Of a stretch of DNA of 64,000 nucleotides, positions 34,951 to 45,880 are shown one piece after another. The notes beneath the pieces were generated by a model, which made no database searches, was not told the DNA's origin, and saw nothing but the letters and a program-made list of their open reading frames with translations. Positions within the stretch are counted from its first letter, which is position 1, and every line of letters starts with the position of its first letter. This DNA comes from Globodera rostochiensis (Eukaryota > Nematoda > Chromadorea > Rhabditida > Heteroderidae): positions 124,001 through 188,000 of the forward strand of contig JAEVLN010000039.1 of the NCBI GenBank assembly GCA_018350325.1, read 5' to 3'. Both the position numbers and the translations under genes were made by a program.

Positions 34951-35159
34951 ATGAAACTATGGGCAATAGAATTGCTAAAAATTAATTATTTATTTATGTT
35001 GCGCTTTTAAAAGTAAAAAATTAACTTTTTCGTAAATGACTATAACTTAATTAGGTAATTTAAAAATTCACTTGCAAATCGGTTTCTAATTTTTAGACTC
35101 AACCATCAAACTAACAAGATATTTGTCGTGAAAAGGGGCCCTCCCCTGGATTTTGGAGA

Positions 35160-36110
35160 GAGTTACCGGACACGAAATGAACTCAGTTGATAAAAAAATG
35201 CTTTATTGCCCTCTGGGTCCGACCCGGGGCGGACCAGAGTGCTGGGAAAATCAGCGGGAGTGACTGTCGATAAGGGGGGGGGGGAAAGGTGAAGGGTGGA
35301 AATAAACGGATTTCGCAATTTGCGGCACTCCCCACGACTGAAGAAGTTCCGACGGAGTTGGATGGGGGCGATCAAATCGGATCGAATTGAGTGGCACAGG
35401 CTGTGGGCATCGAATGGCTCCCTTCATTCCTTCCGTTGCCGTTGGGGGCCCCACGGACCGCTGAAGTAAAGACCGGTTGGCCGGTGAACACACGCCCGAG
35501 ACTTGGCCCCGGGCGACGAGGGCGGAAAGGCACGGGGACGGTGGAAGGGGAATGTGGTTTGGGTCGTTGTTTGCCGGTGTGTCCAGTAATTACCTGGTTC
35601 ACGAATGAGTGTTCGGTGGTGGACGATGTGCGATTGGCTCCGGGATGGTTATGAAGTTGGTGTCGTCTGATGACTGGGTGCGGGGTGCCGTTGTGGTTTT
35701 GGCAATAGTGCAGTTCGGCTAGGACGGTGGAGCGGAATGGTGGCCCGGTGGCTAAGTTCTTTGCCTATATTTGCATTAACAATTAGGGAGCAAGTCAATT
35801 TGCTGCTTTCTTCTGAGAATGATGCGAAGACGTTCCTTGAGCATGTTTGAAGACCACTCAGCGTCGTCAGAGTGTCCGACTCATAATCGCCAAGGACACA
35901 AATTGAACTCAGTATGATTAAAAATGCTTTATTGCCATGAAGGCGAGGGGATGCGATTATTTAAGGAAAATTGTTGAAAGCGGTGGCGATCCTTCGTTCA
36001 GCGGGAACGTCGGGTGAAAAAGGAATGCATAACCGAAGGGGGTTAAGCTTTTATAGTCTCTGGGCCCGATCCGGGGCGTGCGAAAGTGCTGCACTCTTTA
36101 TTCGATTAAC
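35160..36110. mobile_element. GC-rich LTR-retroelement-like debris
   Basis: Two diverged copies of a stretch containing GAACTCAGT, an A-rich gap and AATGCTTTATTGCC lie near 35178-35215 and 35905-35940. Each is followed by a GGGTCCGACCCGGGGCG-like segment (near 35213 and 36063). The pattern is LTR-like (possible polyadenylation region), but no target duplication, primer site or pol was found. Composition is much richer in GC than neighbours. Open frames here are unassigned. Confidence 0.4.
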
Positions 36111-36379
36111 CTTGTCACGATTTTCAAATTGTTTAGCTTTTGGTTAACAAAAAGAGTTATAGACTTTCAAATTTAAAAAATTTCAGTCTGATTAAAACAA
36201 CGAAATCTCTCTCAGTTTTGATCAGTCGGCTGTCAGGAACCGAAGTCAAATCCATGGCCGTTCTACGGGCACGAGATCGAGGGAACGTCCATAGCCAGCA
36301 CAAAATGTCGTGTTAATAGCTTCGCTTATTCTGCTCCACGTTGGGCAAAGGTAAAGCTTGTTTTTCACAAAGCCCAAGC

Positions 36380-36960
36380 CATCCTCATGGGTAGCCTTTT
36401 TGTGACTTTACAATCTCACGTCACTCTGGCACCAGACGGCCCATCGTACCTACGGTGCGAGTCCAAGTCGGCTGCCAATAAATTACTGTTCACCAGCTAC
36501 AGTGAGGGAACCATATGGAGCATTGTACCTCACACCCCAATCGATTTAATTCTAAAAATGTGGGGTACCAGTTTGGCTGTTCGGCACGCCCCCTCAGTCT
36601 GTACTAACCCCCGGGCGTCTTTTGGGGTGCCAAAGCTGTCGGACGGAAGGACGGTTTAACTACACTTGCGTTTCCTCCCGTGGGGAGTTATTTGCTAGCA
36701 GCATTTGCGGGGACGGAACTATGTGGATAACCCGCTGTTCCCCAAAGGCCACCCAAATTCCGTTGTTTTGTCCTGGTCCCACCCGGAGTTGGACACTCAT
36801 TGTAAGGTCGATTGCCGGGGAGGGGACACTCATTTTGTCCAGAAGGGAACTATAATATTTTTAAACGTCATCGAGCCTTCCGGCGTGTTGTTGTCCGCAA
36901 ATAGCCGCTGGTCACGCGGTTAGAAGGGCAAGGGGACTAACAGAGACACGTCGTGGTCGG
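36380..36960 (+). other. Broken Cys-containing coding remnant, possibly retroelement env-like
   Basis: The plus-strand frame 36387-36659 and, in another frame, 36622-36855 read like one extracellular-type Cys-containing protein broken by frameshifts. Pieces such as QSHVTLAPDGPSYLRCES and NYTCVSSRGELFASSICGDG are readable. Placement after LTR-like debris suggests an envelope-like gene of a BEL/Pao-type element. This is inference without a decisive motif. Confidence 0.3.
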
Positions 36961-37174
36961 GAGAGACTTCCACTAAGACACTTCCGCGGTGCGCGCACAA
37001 TGTAGTTTAGAAAACAAACCACATTCTCACTTTTATTTGCGACAATGACTGAATTGTTGAGGGAATTGTTGGCGAAACTAGTTGTGGCGGTAACGGCCGA
37101 TAAAATCGGCCAACAAGTTCAGGGCCCGATAAGAATGGCAATGCCCGTCGTTATCTTCGGCAGATCCTCCCTAT

Positions 37175-37740
37175 AAAATCACCCAAATCACGGAATACAG
37201 AATCACCCAAAATCATGGAACACGGAATCGCCCAAAATCGGAATACGGAATCACCCAAATTACGGAATACAGAATCACCCAAAATCATGGAACACGGAAT
37301 CGCCCAAAATCGGAATACGGAATCACCCAAATCACGAAATACAGAATCACCCAAATCACGGAATACAGATCACCTAAATCACGCAATACGAAATCACGCA
37401 AAATCACGGGAAATAGATCACGCAATACGTGCCCCACTACTCACCACTAGCCACACAATATTGCATTCTCTGCCCAAAAATTCCATTCTTAGGGGGTTTG
37501 CAATATAAAAATTAGTAAATCAGTCACCATAAATCCAGTCAATTAAGTCCCACCAAAAAATTAAAACAAGAAATCTAAATTATTCCATATTTTTTGGAAA
37601 ATACGGAACACGGAATTACGGAATGCTAAAGTAATACGGAACACGGAATACGGAATTACGTAACACCCAAAAAAATACGGAACACGGAATACGGTCAGAC
37701 TAAAAATACGGAATTTCACGGAACACGGAACGGCCAACAT
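37175..37740. repeat. CGGAATAC/ATCACCCAAA minisatellite and iterated block
   Basis: 37175-37430 consists of about ten 21-24-base units around AATCACCCAAATCACGGAATAC with a longer alternating variant. 37605-37735 has ACGGAACACGGAATACGG words and ends GGCCAACATCCCTGC. A related inverted block (GTGATTTTGCGTGATTTTG) lies at 56150-56320. Confidence 0.8.
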
Positions 37741-37794
37741 CCCTGCTATATAAGTAATTTTGCCCATTTTTTAATAAATGTACAACTGAGTCCC

Positions 37795-38035
37795 TAGTCA
37801 AAAAGACCCGATTCCTAAAACGTGAACGAAAATAGAAATTTAGTGGATGCCCAAAAGTTCCACGTCACCTTATGCAGCCTGTGATATGCAAAGTGCACAG
37901 ATTTATCGACTAATATCTCTGCTTCTATGGTTTTACAAAATCATGGCAAAGCCAATGCCAACTTTCGTATCCCCTCCTCTCTCTTCGCTGGCAATGCTAT
38001 TTTGAAACAAAGTCACCTTCTAAGCTCGGGGCGCG
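37795..38035 (+). promoter_or_regulatory. Distal copy of SPRYSEC promoter module
   Basis: A diverged copy of the module at 38149-38470. It shares AGTCAAAAAGACCCGATTCC, GTGGATGCCCAAAAGTTCCA, ATATGCAAAGTGC, TTATCGACTAATATCTCTGC and GCAATGCTATTTTGAAACAA. One ATGCCA lies at 37955-37960. It is followed by a TTAGGCTTAGGCC-containing spacer. Confidence 0.6.
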
Positions 38036-38148
38036 TTAGGCTTAGGCCTATGTCACCCTGGTTTGGGGTTTGTTAGGCTAGGCCTAAGCCACTCTGGCTT
38101 GGGGTTCGTTGGGCTTAGGTCTAACAAATAAGATATTTGCTTGGGGTT

Positions 38149-38520
38149 CAGTCAAAAAGACCCGATTCGTAAAATGTGAACAAAAATAGAAATTTAGTGG
38201 ATGCCCAAAAATTCCACGTCACCTTACTCGCTCATAGCAGTCCCTGTCATATGCAAAGTGCAATTCAGATTTATCGACTAATATCTCTGCTTCTTTTGCC
38301 ATTTACTCTGGCATCGGCGCTTCTTCTTTCTATACAATAAGCCTAATGCTTCTTTTCATGAAAATGCCAATGCCAACGCTCGCATCCCCTCCACTCTCTT
38401 CGCTGACAATGCTATTTTGAAACAATGTCGCCTTCTAAGCCAGCGATTAAAGCCGTATAAAAGCGCTGACAAATGCAGCAGAAAGTATCATTCAAAAATT
38501 ATTTTTATTTTTACTTCAAA
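38149..38520 (+). promoter_or_regulatory. SPRYSEC promoter with clustered ATGCCA (DOG-box-like) motifs and TATA box
   Basis: Two directly adjacent ATGCCA hexamers (38364-38375) and one inverted (38309-38314) lie 145-215 bases upstream of the ATG. TATAAAAG is at 38456-38463, about 58-65 bases upstream. ATGCCA is the motif reported for dorsal-gland effector promoters in Globodera, so dorsal-gland expression is a reasonable inference. Confidence 0.6.
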
Positions 38521-41477
38521 ATGCGCACCTTCGTTCTCTTCATGGGCGCAATTTGTTTCGTTGTGCCCGCTCTGCTGCTGGTGGCGGGTCAGAAAAATTC
38601 TTTGGCAATTAAAATTTTGGGCGCAATTCAATATTTCAAGCATTTTTTAGTGTGGGGTGACTAACAAAAAGTTATTATGTAAATATCGAAATATTTTAAC
38701 TTACATTTTCTACTCACGTAGAGAATTCAGATGCATTGCCGCCAAAAAAATCGACATCAAACAGTCCATCCAGTTCTGTCAATGCTGAACCAAACGCAGG
38801 TAACACTGTAAAATAATAATTTTCTATTTAGTTTAAAATTAATTTTTGAACCCCGGGCCCGAATTTGAACATTTTGTCGAAAACTCAAAATTTGCAAAAA
38901 TCAATTAGCCTCAAATATCACTTTCCAGTGTGTAGTAACTAACAAAAGTTATTATGAAAATATCGAAAAATTTAACTTACATTTCCTACTCACGTAGAGA
39001 AAAATCAATTAGCCTCACAATCATTCATAAAGCATGAATTCAACCATATCACTTTCCAGTGTGTAGTAACTAACAAAAGTTATTATGAAAATATCGAAAA
39101 ATTTAACTTACATTTCCTACTCACGTAGAGAATTCAGATGCATCGCCGTCAGTAGACACAACCCCAGGTAACATTGCAAAATAGATTATCTATTTATTTT
39201 TTCAAATTAATTATAGGAATAGAAACATCATTTAAGCTCTCCAATTGAGGAGGATTTTCAGAAGAAAAAATAAAGTTTTATTATTTACATATACCTAATA
39301 AAAATAAAAATAAATCCCTAAATTGTGAACCAAATTTGTTAAGAAAGCGCAGGCTTTCGATGCATTTAAATGTGCTCGGGCTGGTCCCCCCCCCCATTTT
39401 TTGAAAAAATATTTTTCTAAGTCCACAAAAAGATTTTTCTAGGGGTATTTGGGGGGTCTAGAATCTGAATCTGGCATTAGTTTCGACCAATTTCGAACCC
39501 AGAACCCGGATTCGAACTTTTTTTCGAAAATTCAAAATGTTTCATAAATTAATTTTGGCCTCTAAATTGTTCAAAAAGCATGATTTCGATCATTACTTGC
39601 CTTTTGTTGTGATTTTGTGTTTTTTGAACAATTGAAGCCAAAATTAATTTATGAAACATTTTGAATTTTCGAAAAAAGTTCGAATCCGGGTTCGGGATTC
39701 GAAATTGGTCGAAACTAATGTCAGATTCGGATTCTACACCCCACAAATACCCCTATACAAATATTTTTTTCTGGACTTAGAAAATATTTTTATTTTTTCA
39801 AAAAATGGGGGGGGGGACCAGCTCGAGTATTACCTTTAAATGAATTCAAAATAATAAATAAAATATAGTGCTAACCCTCCAAAATCAATGGGATTCCGAG
39901 GCATGTAACCCGGGACTAACGCTCTCTGCTGAAGGCTTGATTGCTGCATATACTGGAAACAATACTGGTAAACATAATTCTGTTAAAGTGATTTAATTAA
40001 AAAGTTAATGGTTAATAGATAGTAGAGTTGGTGCTCCCATTTTAAAAAAATAAAAGCAATTCTCAAAGTCGATAAAAAGATTTTTTAGGGGTATTCGAGG
40101 GTGTTGATCCGATGTCATCTATTCCGACGAATTTCGAACAACCCGGACCCGAATTCGAACAATTTTTTGGAAATTTAAAAATTTTCAAAAAACAATGTTA
40201 GCCTAAAAATCATTCAAAACGCATTATTTCGATCATTATTTGCCTTTCGTTGTAACGTTGTAATTTTTGAACAATTTCAAGGCCAAAATCGATTTTTTGG
40301 AATTTTTGAATTTTCAAAAATTGTTCGAATTCGGGTTCCCGAATTTTTTTTTTGTTCATTTACGCTAAAAATGTACATATAACCGGGGATTTTCGGCTGG
40401 GCTAATCAAGAATATGACATCAGACGGCGGTCAGATTCGGATTCTACTTCTCTGAAGTAGGTTCCTGTTCTTTTTCAAAAGAAAATTTTTCTGCCCAAGC
40501 CTTACTATTTTCTAACGACTTTAGAAAATGTCTTTTTATTTTTTGAAAAAAAAGTCGGGTTCCCCACTCTCCTGCTCCAGGATTCCCATTAAAAAGGTTT
40601 ATGTAAAAAAGAGTTCACAATGAATGCACATACTTTTCAGGATTTCGCTCTGTGTTCGCTAAAAAGGCAATTCCAAATCGGGAGTCCGGAATTTTCTACT
40701 TTGAAGTGAAAATATCACCAAGAACTGATGAAAATGGAGAAATAGTACAACCTTTAACATCAGGGTAAATAAACGTATATTATAAAACAATTGCTGTGCT
40801 CTGAAATCTTATTATATTTAGTTATGTTCACATTGGATTCGCCACAAAAGAAATGCCATTGAAGAAAGCGGTTGGATTGTACGAAGGCGCTTATGCATAC
40901 GAAAGCACGGGCAGCGTAACGGGACTTCGTTTACATAAACCGTTTGGTGCCAACGACATCGTCGGATGCGGCATCAATTTGAAAGATCGCATAGTCTTTT
41001 ACACGAAAAACGGAGAGCATTTTGGTGAGAAGAAAAGATTATTTAAAAAATACACAAATTCGATAAAAAAAAGGTTGTTTTTGGGACATTCTTTGGGGGT
41101 GTAGAATCCAAATCTGATATCCTTACGGGAATGGAAAATGCCAATTCAAATCCACAACAAATATTAGCCAATTACTCACATGGCTAAATAACAGAAGGCA
41201 CAGATGAGAAAAAGCATACATAAGTGTTGAGAGTTTTGGAGTTTTTGCGCCACCTTTTTACAGATTTTGAAAAAAAAAGTTTATTTTTTTCAAAAAATGG
41301 GGGGGGGGACACCGAATCAATTTTACTTATTTTGCAGCAACTACCAAGTTATCTGATAACGTTACTGTCGACCAATTGTTTCCATGCGTGTCGTTGCATA
41401 ACACAGGCTCCAAAATTGAAGCGAACTTTAAATTGAACGGCTTCAAATTCGACATTAAAAATGGATTTAGAAAGTGA
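38521..41477 (+). CDS. SPRYSEC-type secreted SPRY-domain effector, seven exons
   Basis: Exons are 38521-38587, 38722-38799, 39129-39167, 39869-39967, 40641-40764, 40822-41024 and 41338-41477. Every junction is GT-AG and in phase, giving 249 residues. Residues 1-22 are a signal peptide ([20 protein letters not shown]). Two short cassette exons encode a Ser/Pro-rich linker ([11 protein letters not shown]..., [12 protein letters not shown]). The SPRY domain follows: [79 protein letters not shown] and [11 protein letters not shown], ending [16 protein letters not shown]. SPRYSECs are dorsal-gland secretions of potato cyst nematodes that act in host cells, some suppressing or triggering plant immunity. 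No internal stop or frameshift is seen, so the gene appears functional. Three introns carry foldback elements. Confidence 0.88.
38896..39132 (+). repeat. Tandem duplication of intron/cassette-exon segment
   Basis: A segment from AATCAATTAGCCTCA through CACTTTCCAGTGTGTAG and TACTCACGTAGAG occurs twice in tandem (about 38896-39002 and 39001-39132). A third diverged version ends at 38723. Each ends with the same acceptor TACTCACGTAG. Only the first and last acceptors lead into the ENSDA-type cassette exon. Confidence 0.75.
39375..39835. repeat. Foldback MITE in SPRYSEC intron 3
   Basis: A long inverted repeat. The left arm begins near the CCCCCCCCCATTTTTTG tract, runs through TTTCGACCAATTTCGAA and ends at AATTAATTTTGGCC. 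It is mirrored after about 80 bases back to AAAAAATGGGGGGGGG. Arms are about 170-180 bp. Confidence 0.8.
40025..40575. repeat. Second copy of the foldback MITE, SPRYSEC intron 4
   Basis: Diverged relative of 39375-39835, with matching GGGGTATTCGAGGG, GACGAATTTCGAACAA, ATTTTTGAACAATTTCAAGG and CAGATTCGGATTCTAC segments in the same order. The right arm is interrupted near 40350-40430. Confidence 0.7.
41040..41325. repeat. Third, degraded copy of the foldback MITE, SPRYSEC intron 6
   Basis: GGGGGTGTAGAATCCAAATCTGATATCC at the left and TTTTTTTCAAAAAATGGGGGGGGG at the right match the ends of the MITE at 39375-39835. The middle is mostly lost. Confidence 0.6.
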
Positions 41478-41888
41478 AAAACGAGGATTTATAGTTTTGC
41501 TGTTGAGGGTTTAGATCGGTTATCATTTTTTTTTCGGTGTTTAATCAATTCATTTGTTTTTTAATTTGTCATTTGGCTTTTTGGGTTTCCAGTAAAATTC
41601 ACTTTGATGTATCAAATTCAGCAAAGGTAAAGCTAGCTACTAGCTTTGTATAGCAAGCACTTCGATGCCTGTGATATTCCAAGATTCGATATTAAATCTA
41701 AAATTTCGAAGCGATATCATTTAAATTCAGCCTCCCCCCCCCCAAACGAAATATTACATATGAAAGTTTTTCTCCAATTATTTAACAACTTTCGAATTAA
41801 TTTATACAATTTTACCCCAAATTTATTTTCAATGAATAGCATTCGGAAAAGAGAGATTCAGATGTCGAGAGTAAGGCTGTCGGTTTCA

Positions 41889-42510
41889 AACCGAACCGAG
41901 ACCGATACCTGGCACTTTTTCGGTTCGGTTAACCGAAAGCTTCGGTTCGTATTATAATTAAGGCCGTGATTTAAATATGGTCCTAAAATATGGATGAAAA
42001 ATTGCAATTAATATGGACCAAATTGGGCAAAAACTGCAAAATATGGACGAAATATTAATTTTAGGCCTTTTGTCCTTAATTTCATAATAACGTTTCAACA
42101 ATTCCTTTTGTTCACTGTGGGAGTGTTTATGGTTTGGTGCTGTAAAAGAGTTTTTAATTTTATTTAAATAAATCTTTTTTCCATTCATATATTTTTGAGC
42201 GACTGGCTTTTATATCTTTAGCAATTTTATTGTCAATTTGAGTCCATTCTTTTGTTGAATATTTTCTTTTTAGCTTGAATTCGTCTTTCATTTCATGAAT
42301 TTGTCTATAATTTTACGTTTTTGCTCATCTTCAGCAATATTTTCGCTTGAATTGTCATTATCAGAGTGATCAGACTCTGTGAGAGGAGGATTCTGATCGG
42401 TTGAATTGGATTCAATTTGTCCAATCTGATCAGTTGAATTTGGTTCAATTTGTCCAAGCTGGGTGTTCTGCCAATCGATTTGGCGATGGACATTTTGTCC
42501 AAAGTCATTT
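41889..42510 (-). pseudogene. WWDK-HTH family remnant, rearranged
   Basis: On the minus strand from about 42506: text for NFGQNVHRQIDWQNTQ, two repeat units (LGQIEPNSTDQIGQIESNSTDQ), SLTESDHSD-like linker and EQKRKIIDK. Past a frame break come the first HTH-like repeat and then, out of order, exon-2 text (HSHSEQKELLKRYYEIKDK). The signal peptide and second repeat are missing. Segment 41889-42255 is duplicated at 43431-43793. Confidence 0.7.
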
Positions 42511-42533
42511 ATAGATTAATATCTCCGGACATG

Positions 42534-42672
42534 GCGTTTCAGTGCCGCCGTTTCAGTGCCGCCGTTTCAGTGCCGCCATTTCAGTGCCGCCATTTCAGTG
42601 CGGCGTCGTTTCAGTGCCGCCTGTTTCAGTGCCGCCATTTCAGTGCCAGTTACAAATGCGACATTTCAGTGC
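42534..42672 (+). repeat. GTTTCAGTGCCGCC short tandem repeat
   Basis: About nine units of 14-17 bases (TTTCAGTGCCGCCA and variants) lie directly where the 5' part of the family remnant should be. Unit boundaries become irregular at the right end. Confidence 0.85.
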
Positions 42673-42772
42673 CAATATTTTAAAAACTACAAAATTAAAG
42701 CTGTAAATGACGAAATTCTTTGAATTTAATTCTCTTTCCTATTCAAATGTTCTTCCTTACTCATTTACAGGA

Positions 42773-43430
42773 ATGAATATGACCGATATTTCAACAATTA
42801 AAGGAAAACCAAAATTGCTTTATGATGGTAAATTTTTTATCTTTGAAAAAATGAATGCAGACAGGGACGTGAAATTCTGGCGCTGCGAGCAGTTCGGCAC
42901 CAAGGATGTGATGTGCAAGGCTCGACTGCACACGGACCTGAACAACACTGTGAAAAAGTCGTTAAGTCAGCACATCTGCGACCAAAGTGCGGCACATGTC
43001 GAAGCGCAGCGGATAAAAACTGGCATCAAACGCCGAGCAGCAGTGACCATGGAAACGCCTTCTGTAATTCGTACGAGGCTATTTAGAATATCCCAACACC
43101 GGTGTTGGCTGAGCTGTCGAATAAGGAGGCGTTGCGAAAAGTTGGAGCGTTAGATTTATAATTGCATTTGAAATTATTTTAAGATTGTCCAACGTGTGCG
43201 TATCAGTCCAAATCGCCCACCACCAGCTCCTAACAATATCGCCGATCTTCAAATTCCAGATACGCACCGGTTATACAAACGCAGCGATGACCAACTGGAA
43301 GAGCAGTTTCTGCTCGAGGATTCTGGAGTTCACAGCGAGCAAGGACGACAGAACCGGTTAATTACATATTTGGTATCAAATTTTAAAAAAGTAATTAGGA
43401 TGCTAATCTTTGGTCGTAAATCTTGGGGTA
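42773..43430 (+). mobile_element. Truncated MULE-type transposase with FLYWCH zinc finger
   Basis: After a TTTACAG acceptor-like site the frame reads GKPKLLYDGKFFIFEK, FWRCEQF, CKARLHT and QHIC, a FLYWCH/MULE N-terminal zinc-finger pattern. It continues to METPSVIRTR. A frameshift leads into PTPVLAELSNKEALRK. Past a gap come PPPAPNNIADLQIPDTHRLY, FLLEDSGVHSEQGRQNR and finally MLIFGRKSWG, where it is cut by the duplicated repeat at 43431. The catalytic DDE region is absent, so this is a dead N-terminal fragment. Confidence 0.65.
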
Positions 43431-43793
43431 AACCGAACCGAGACCGATACCTGGCACTTTTTCGGTTCGGTTAACCGAAAGCTTCGGTTCGTATTATAAT
43501 TAAGGCCGTGATTTAAATATGGTCATAAAATATGGATGAAAAATTGCAATTAATATGGACCAAATTGGGCAAAAACTGCAAAATATGGACGAAATATTAA
43601 TTTTAGGCCTTTTGTCCTTAATTTCATAATAACGTTTCAACAATTCCTTTTGTTCACTGTGGGAGTGTTTATGGTTTGGTGCTGTAAAAGAGTTTTTAAT
43701 TTATTTAAATAAATCTTTTTTCCATTCATATATTTTTGAGCGACTGGCTTTTATATCTTTAGCAATTTTATTGTCAAGTTGAGTCCATTCTTT
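43431..43793 (-). repeat. Direct duplicate of 41889-42255
   Basis: Near-identical copy, including a GGTTCGGTTAACCG block and part of WWDK-HTH exon 2 and the first HTH repeat. The two copies flank the MULE fragment and the GTTTCAGTGCCGCC array in direct orientation. Confidence 0.85.
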
Positions 43794-43851
43794 TTGTGGC
43801 TTAGGCCTATGTCACCCTGGTTTGGGGTTCGTTGGGCTTAGGCCTAAGCTA

Positions 43852-44345
43852 AAATGTGAACAAAAATAGAAATTTAGTGGATGCCCAAAAGTTCCACGTC
43901 ACCTAATGAAGCTCCTGTGATATGCAAAGTGCACAGATTTATCGACTAATATCTCTGCTTCTATGGTTTTACAAAATCATGGCAAAGCCAATGCCAACTT
44001 TCGCATCCTCTCCTCTCTCTTCGCTGGCAATGCTATTTTGAAACAAAGTCACCTTCTAAGCTCGGGGCGCGTTAGGCTTAGAAGTCCCTAATAAAAAGAC
44101 CCGACTCCTAAAATGTGAACGAAAATAGAAATTTAGTGGATGCCCAAAAGTTCCACGTCACCTTACTCGCTCATAGCAGTCCCTGTCATATGCAAAGTGC
44201 AATTCAGATTTATCGACTAATATATCTCTGCTTCTTTTGCCATTTACTCTGGCATCGGCGCTTCTTCTTTCTATACAATAAGCCTAATGCTTCTTTTCAT
44301 GAAAATGCCAATGCCAACAAATTCGCTCGCATCCCCTCCACTTTT
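43852..44345 (+). promoter_or_regulatory. Two orphan SPRYSEC promoter modules in tandem
   Basis: 43852-44075 matches the distal module and 44085-44345 the proximal module. The proximal one has ATGCCA pairs at 44305-44316 and inverted TGGCAT at 44250-44255. The copy breaks off in TCCCCTCCACTT before the TATA box, and no SPRY or signal-peptide exon follows. Confidence 0.6.
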
Positions 44346-44694
44346 TATAATAAACAGAAATGATATTAATTGGCCCCCTGAGGAAAAACGACATTTCGCC
44401 ATAGATGAAGACAATTTTTTTCGTTGCTGGACAAATATCAAAAAAGTTATCGTTAGATAACCCCCCAAAATCGTAATTTGTAATAAATTTTGTGGTCCTT
44501 AGTTATGATACATTTTTTATGATGCTAAAACAGAAAAAACAAAATCAAAAATGCAATTAGAATTGGCTGTTTTAACTTTGAATTTAATTTTTCAAAATAA
44601 TTTCAAAAATTTGGCCGAAACTCTTTATATAAATGGAAAATGGTTAAAACTATTATCAATAATTATCAAAAAAACATAATTAAATAAATGAAAG

Positions 44695-45010
44695 CCCCTT
44701 GATGGATTTGGCTTACAACAAGCCACTTTTAAATTGCCCAACTTTCGCTGTTTGCCGGTGGAATTGACGTGGAATTGGCCCAATTATGCCAGTGCCAATG
44801 CTTTCTATGATTCATGTGTATCCGGGATGTAACCGGAAACCAAAAAAAGGCCGGAATTCCGGCTTGCAAAAAAATGTCCGGAGAAATTCCAATAAGTTGA
44901 CTTTTTCTAATTTTTCTATCTTGTTTTCAAATTATTTTTTCTTAACAAATTTCATCAAAAATTCACATTTTTCGACCCCCCCCCCCCCTCCCCCAGAAAA
45001 AGCTAAGAAT
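44695..45010 (-). repeat. Inverted copy of repeat at 11755-12090
   Basis: Shares TTGATGGATTTGGCTTACAA, CCGGTGGAATTGACGTGGAA, AATTGGCCCAATTATG, CGGAATTCCGGCTTGCAA and the terminal poly-C/G and CTTAACAAATTTCATCAAAA segments. Probably a DNA-transposon-derived repeat. Confidence 0.7.
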
Positions 45011-45410
45011 AGGAATAAAAAGGGCTGCTGAATCTGAAAAAAAAAATCAGGCAGAATTCTTAATAAAAAACAATTCATTTAAAGTCAATTTTTCACGTTT
45101 TTCAGTCCATATAAATCACGGCCTTACTAATATAACCAAAAAAGTGCCAAAATAAAAGACCTTAAAACGATATCAGATTTATTATTTTTAATTAAATTCT
45201 CATTCAATAAAATTTTTTTTCAAAAATGACAAACATTTATAAAATTAAAGGAATTTAATATTGTTAAAAATGCCCAACAAAACGGGGGAACTCATTTATT
45301 CAATCAAAAGTTGCTCGCCAAATTTTGAGTTCCCAATTTCCTGAACATTTGCCGTGGCATTCTCTTCCACAGAATTGAGTAAAATCACCATTTTTGAAAT
45401 CACAAAATTG

Positions 45411-45880
45411 TAGAATTTTGGATTTTAATTTTAATCTATTTATTTGCAACAAATTTACTAGACAAAGCCGAATCCGTAAAAGTAAAATTGGAGGAAACGC
45501 AACTCAAAACATTTGATGAAATATTTGGAGAAGGCTGGTGGGACAAAGGTGAAGCCGAAGATTTGAAAACGCCGCCAACAAACTTTGGACAAAATGTCCA
45601 TCACCAAATCGACCGACAGAACACCCAAATTGGACAAATTGAACCCAATTCAACTGATCAGAAACTCCCAGAGCGAACAAAATGAAATAATAAAACGTTA
45701 TTATGAAATTAAGGACAAAAATCCTAAAATTAGTGACGGGGAAATTGCATAATGTTCAAAATTGGAAGACGCACTTTCCGGAAAAAAAGAAAATTTAAAC
45801 GACATCAATTTCAACCAAATTCTGTGGATGGACATTCTTTGAAAGAGAATGCCGCTGCAAATGTTCAGGATAATGTTTGA
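45411..45880 (+). pseudogene. WWDK-HTH family gene, start lost and middle deleted
   Basis: The position of the start ATG reads TAG. The signal peptide and TFDEIFGEGWWDKGEAEDLKTP to IGQIEPNSTDQ are otherwise kept. At 45663 the sequence jumps directly to exon-2 text (SEQNEIIKRYYEIKDKNPKISDGEIA), losing the first two HTH repeats and the intron. Further frame damage follows to a stop at 45880. Upstream (about 45300-45390) is an inverted scrap of another member's 3' end. Confidence 0.75.

Noticed and set aside
38020..38120. TTAGGCTTAGGC, two nematode telomere-like units
   Set aside because: Only two units within a CTTAGGCCTAAG palindromic spacer that recurs with the promoter modules; no longer tract, so not a telomere.
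41646..41957. Open frame following the SPRYSEC stop
   Set aside because: AT-rich, no signal peptide, and it runs into the GGTTCGG repeat block; not a continuation of the SPRY domain, which is complete at 41477.
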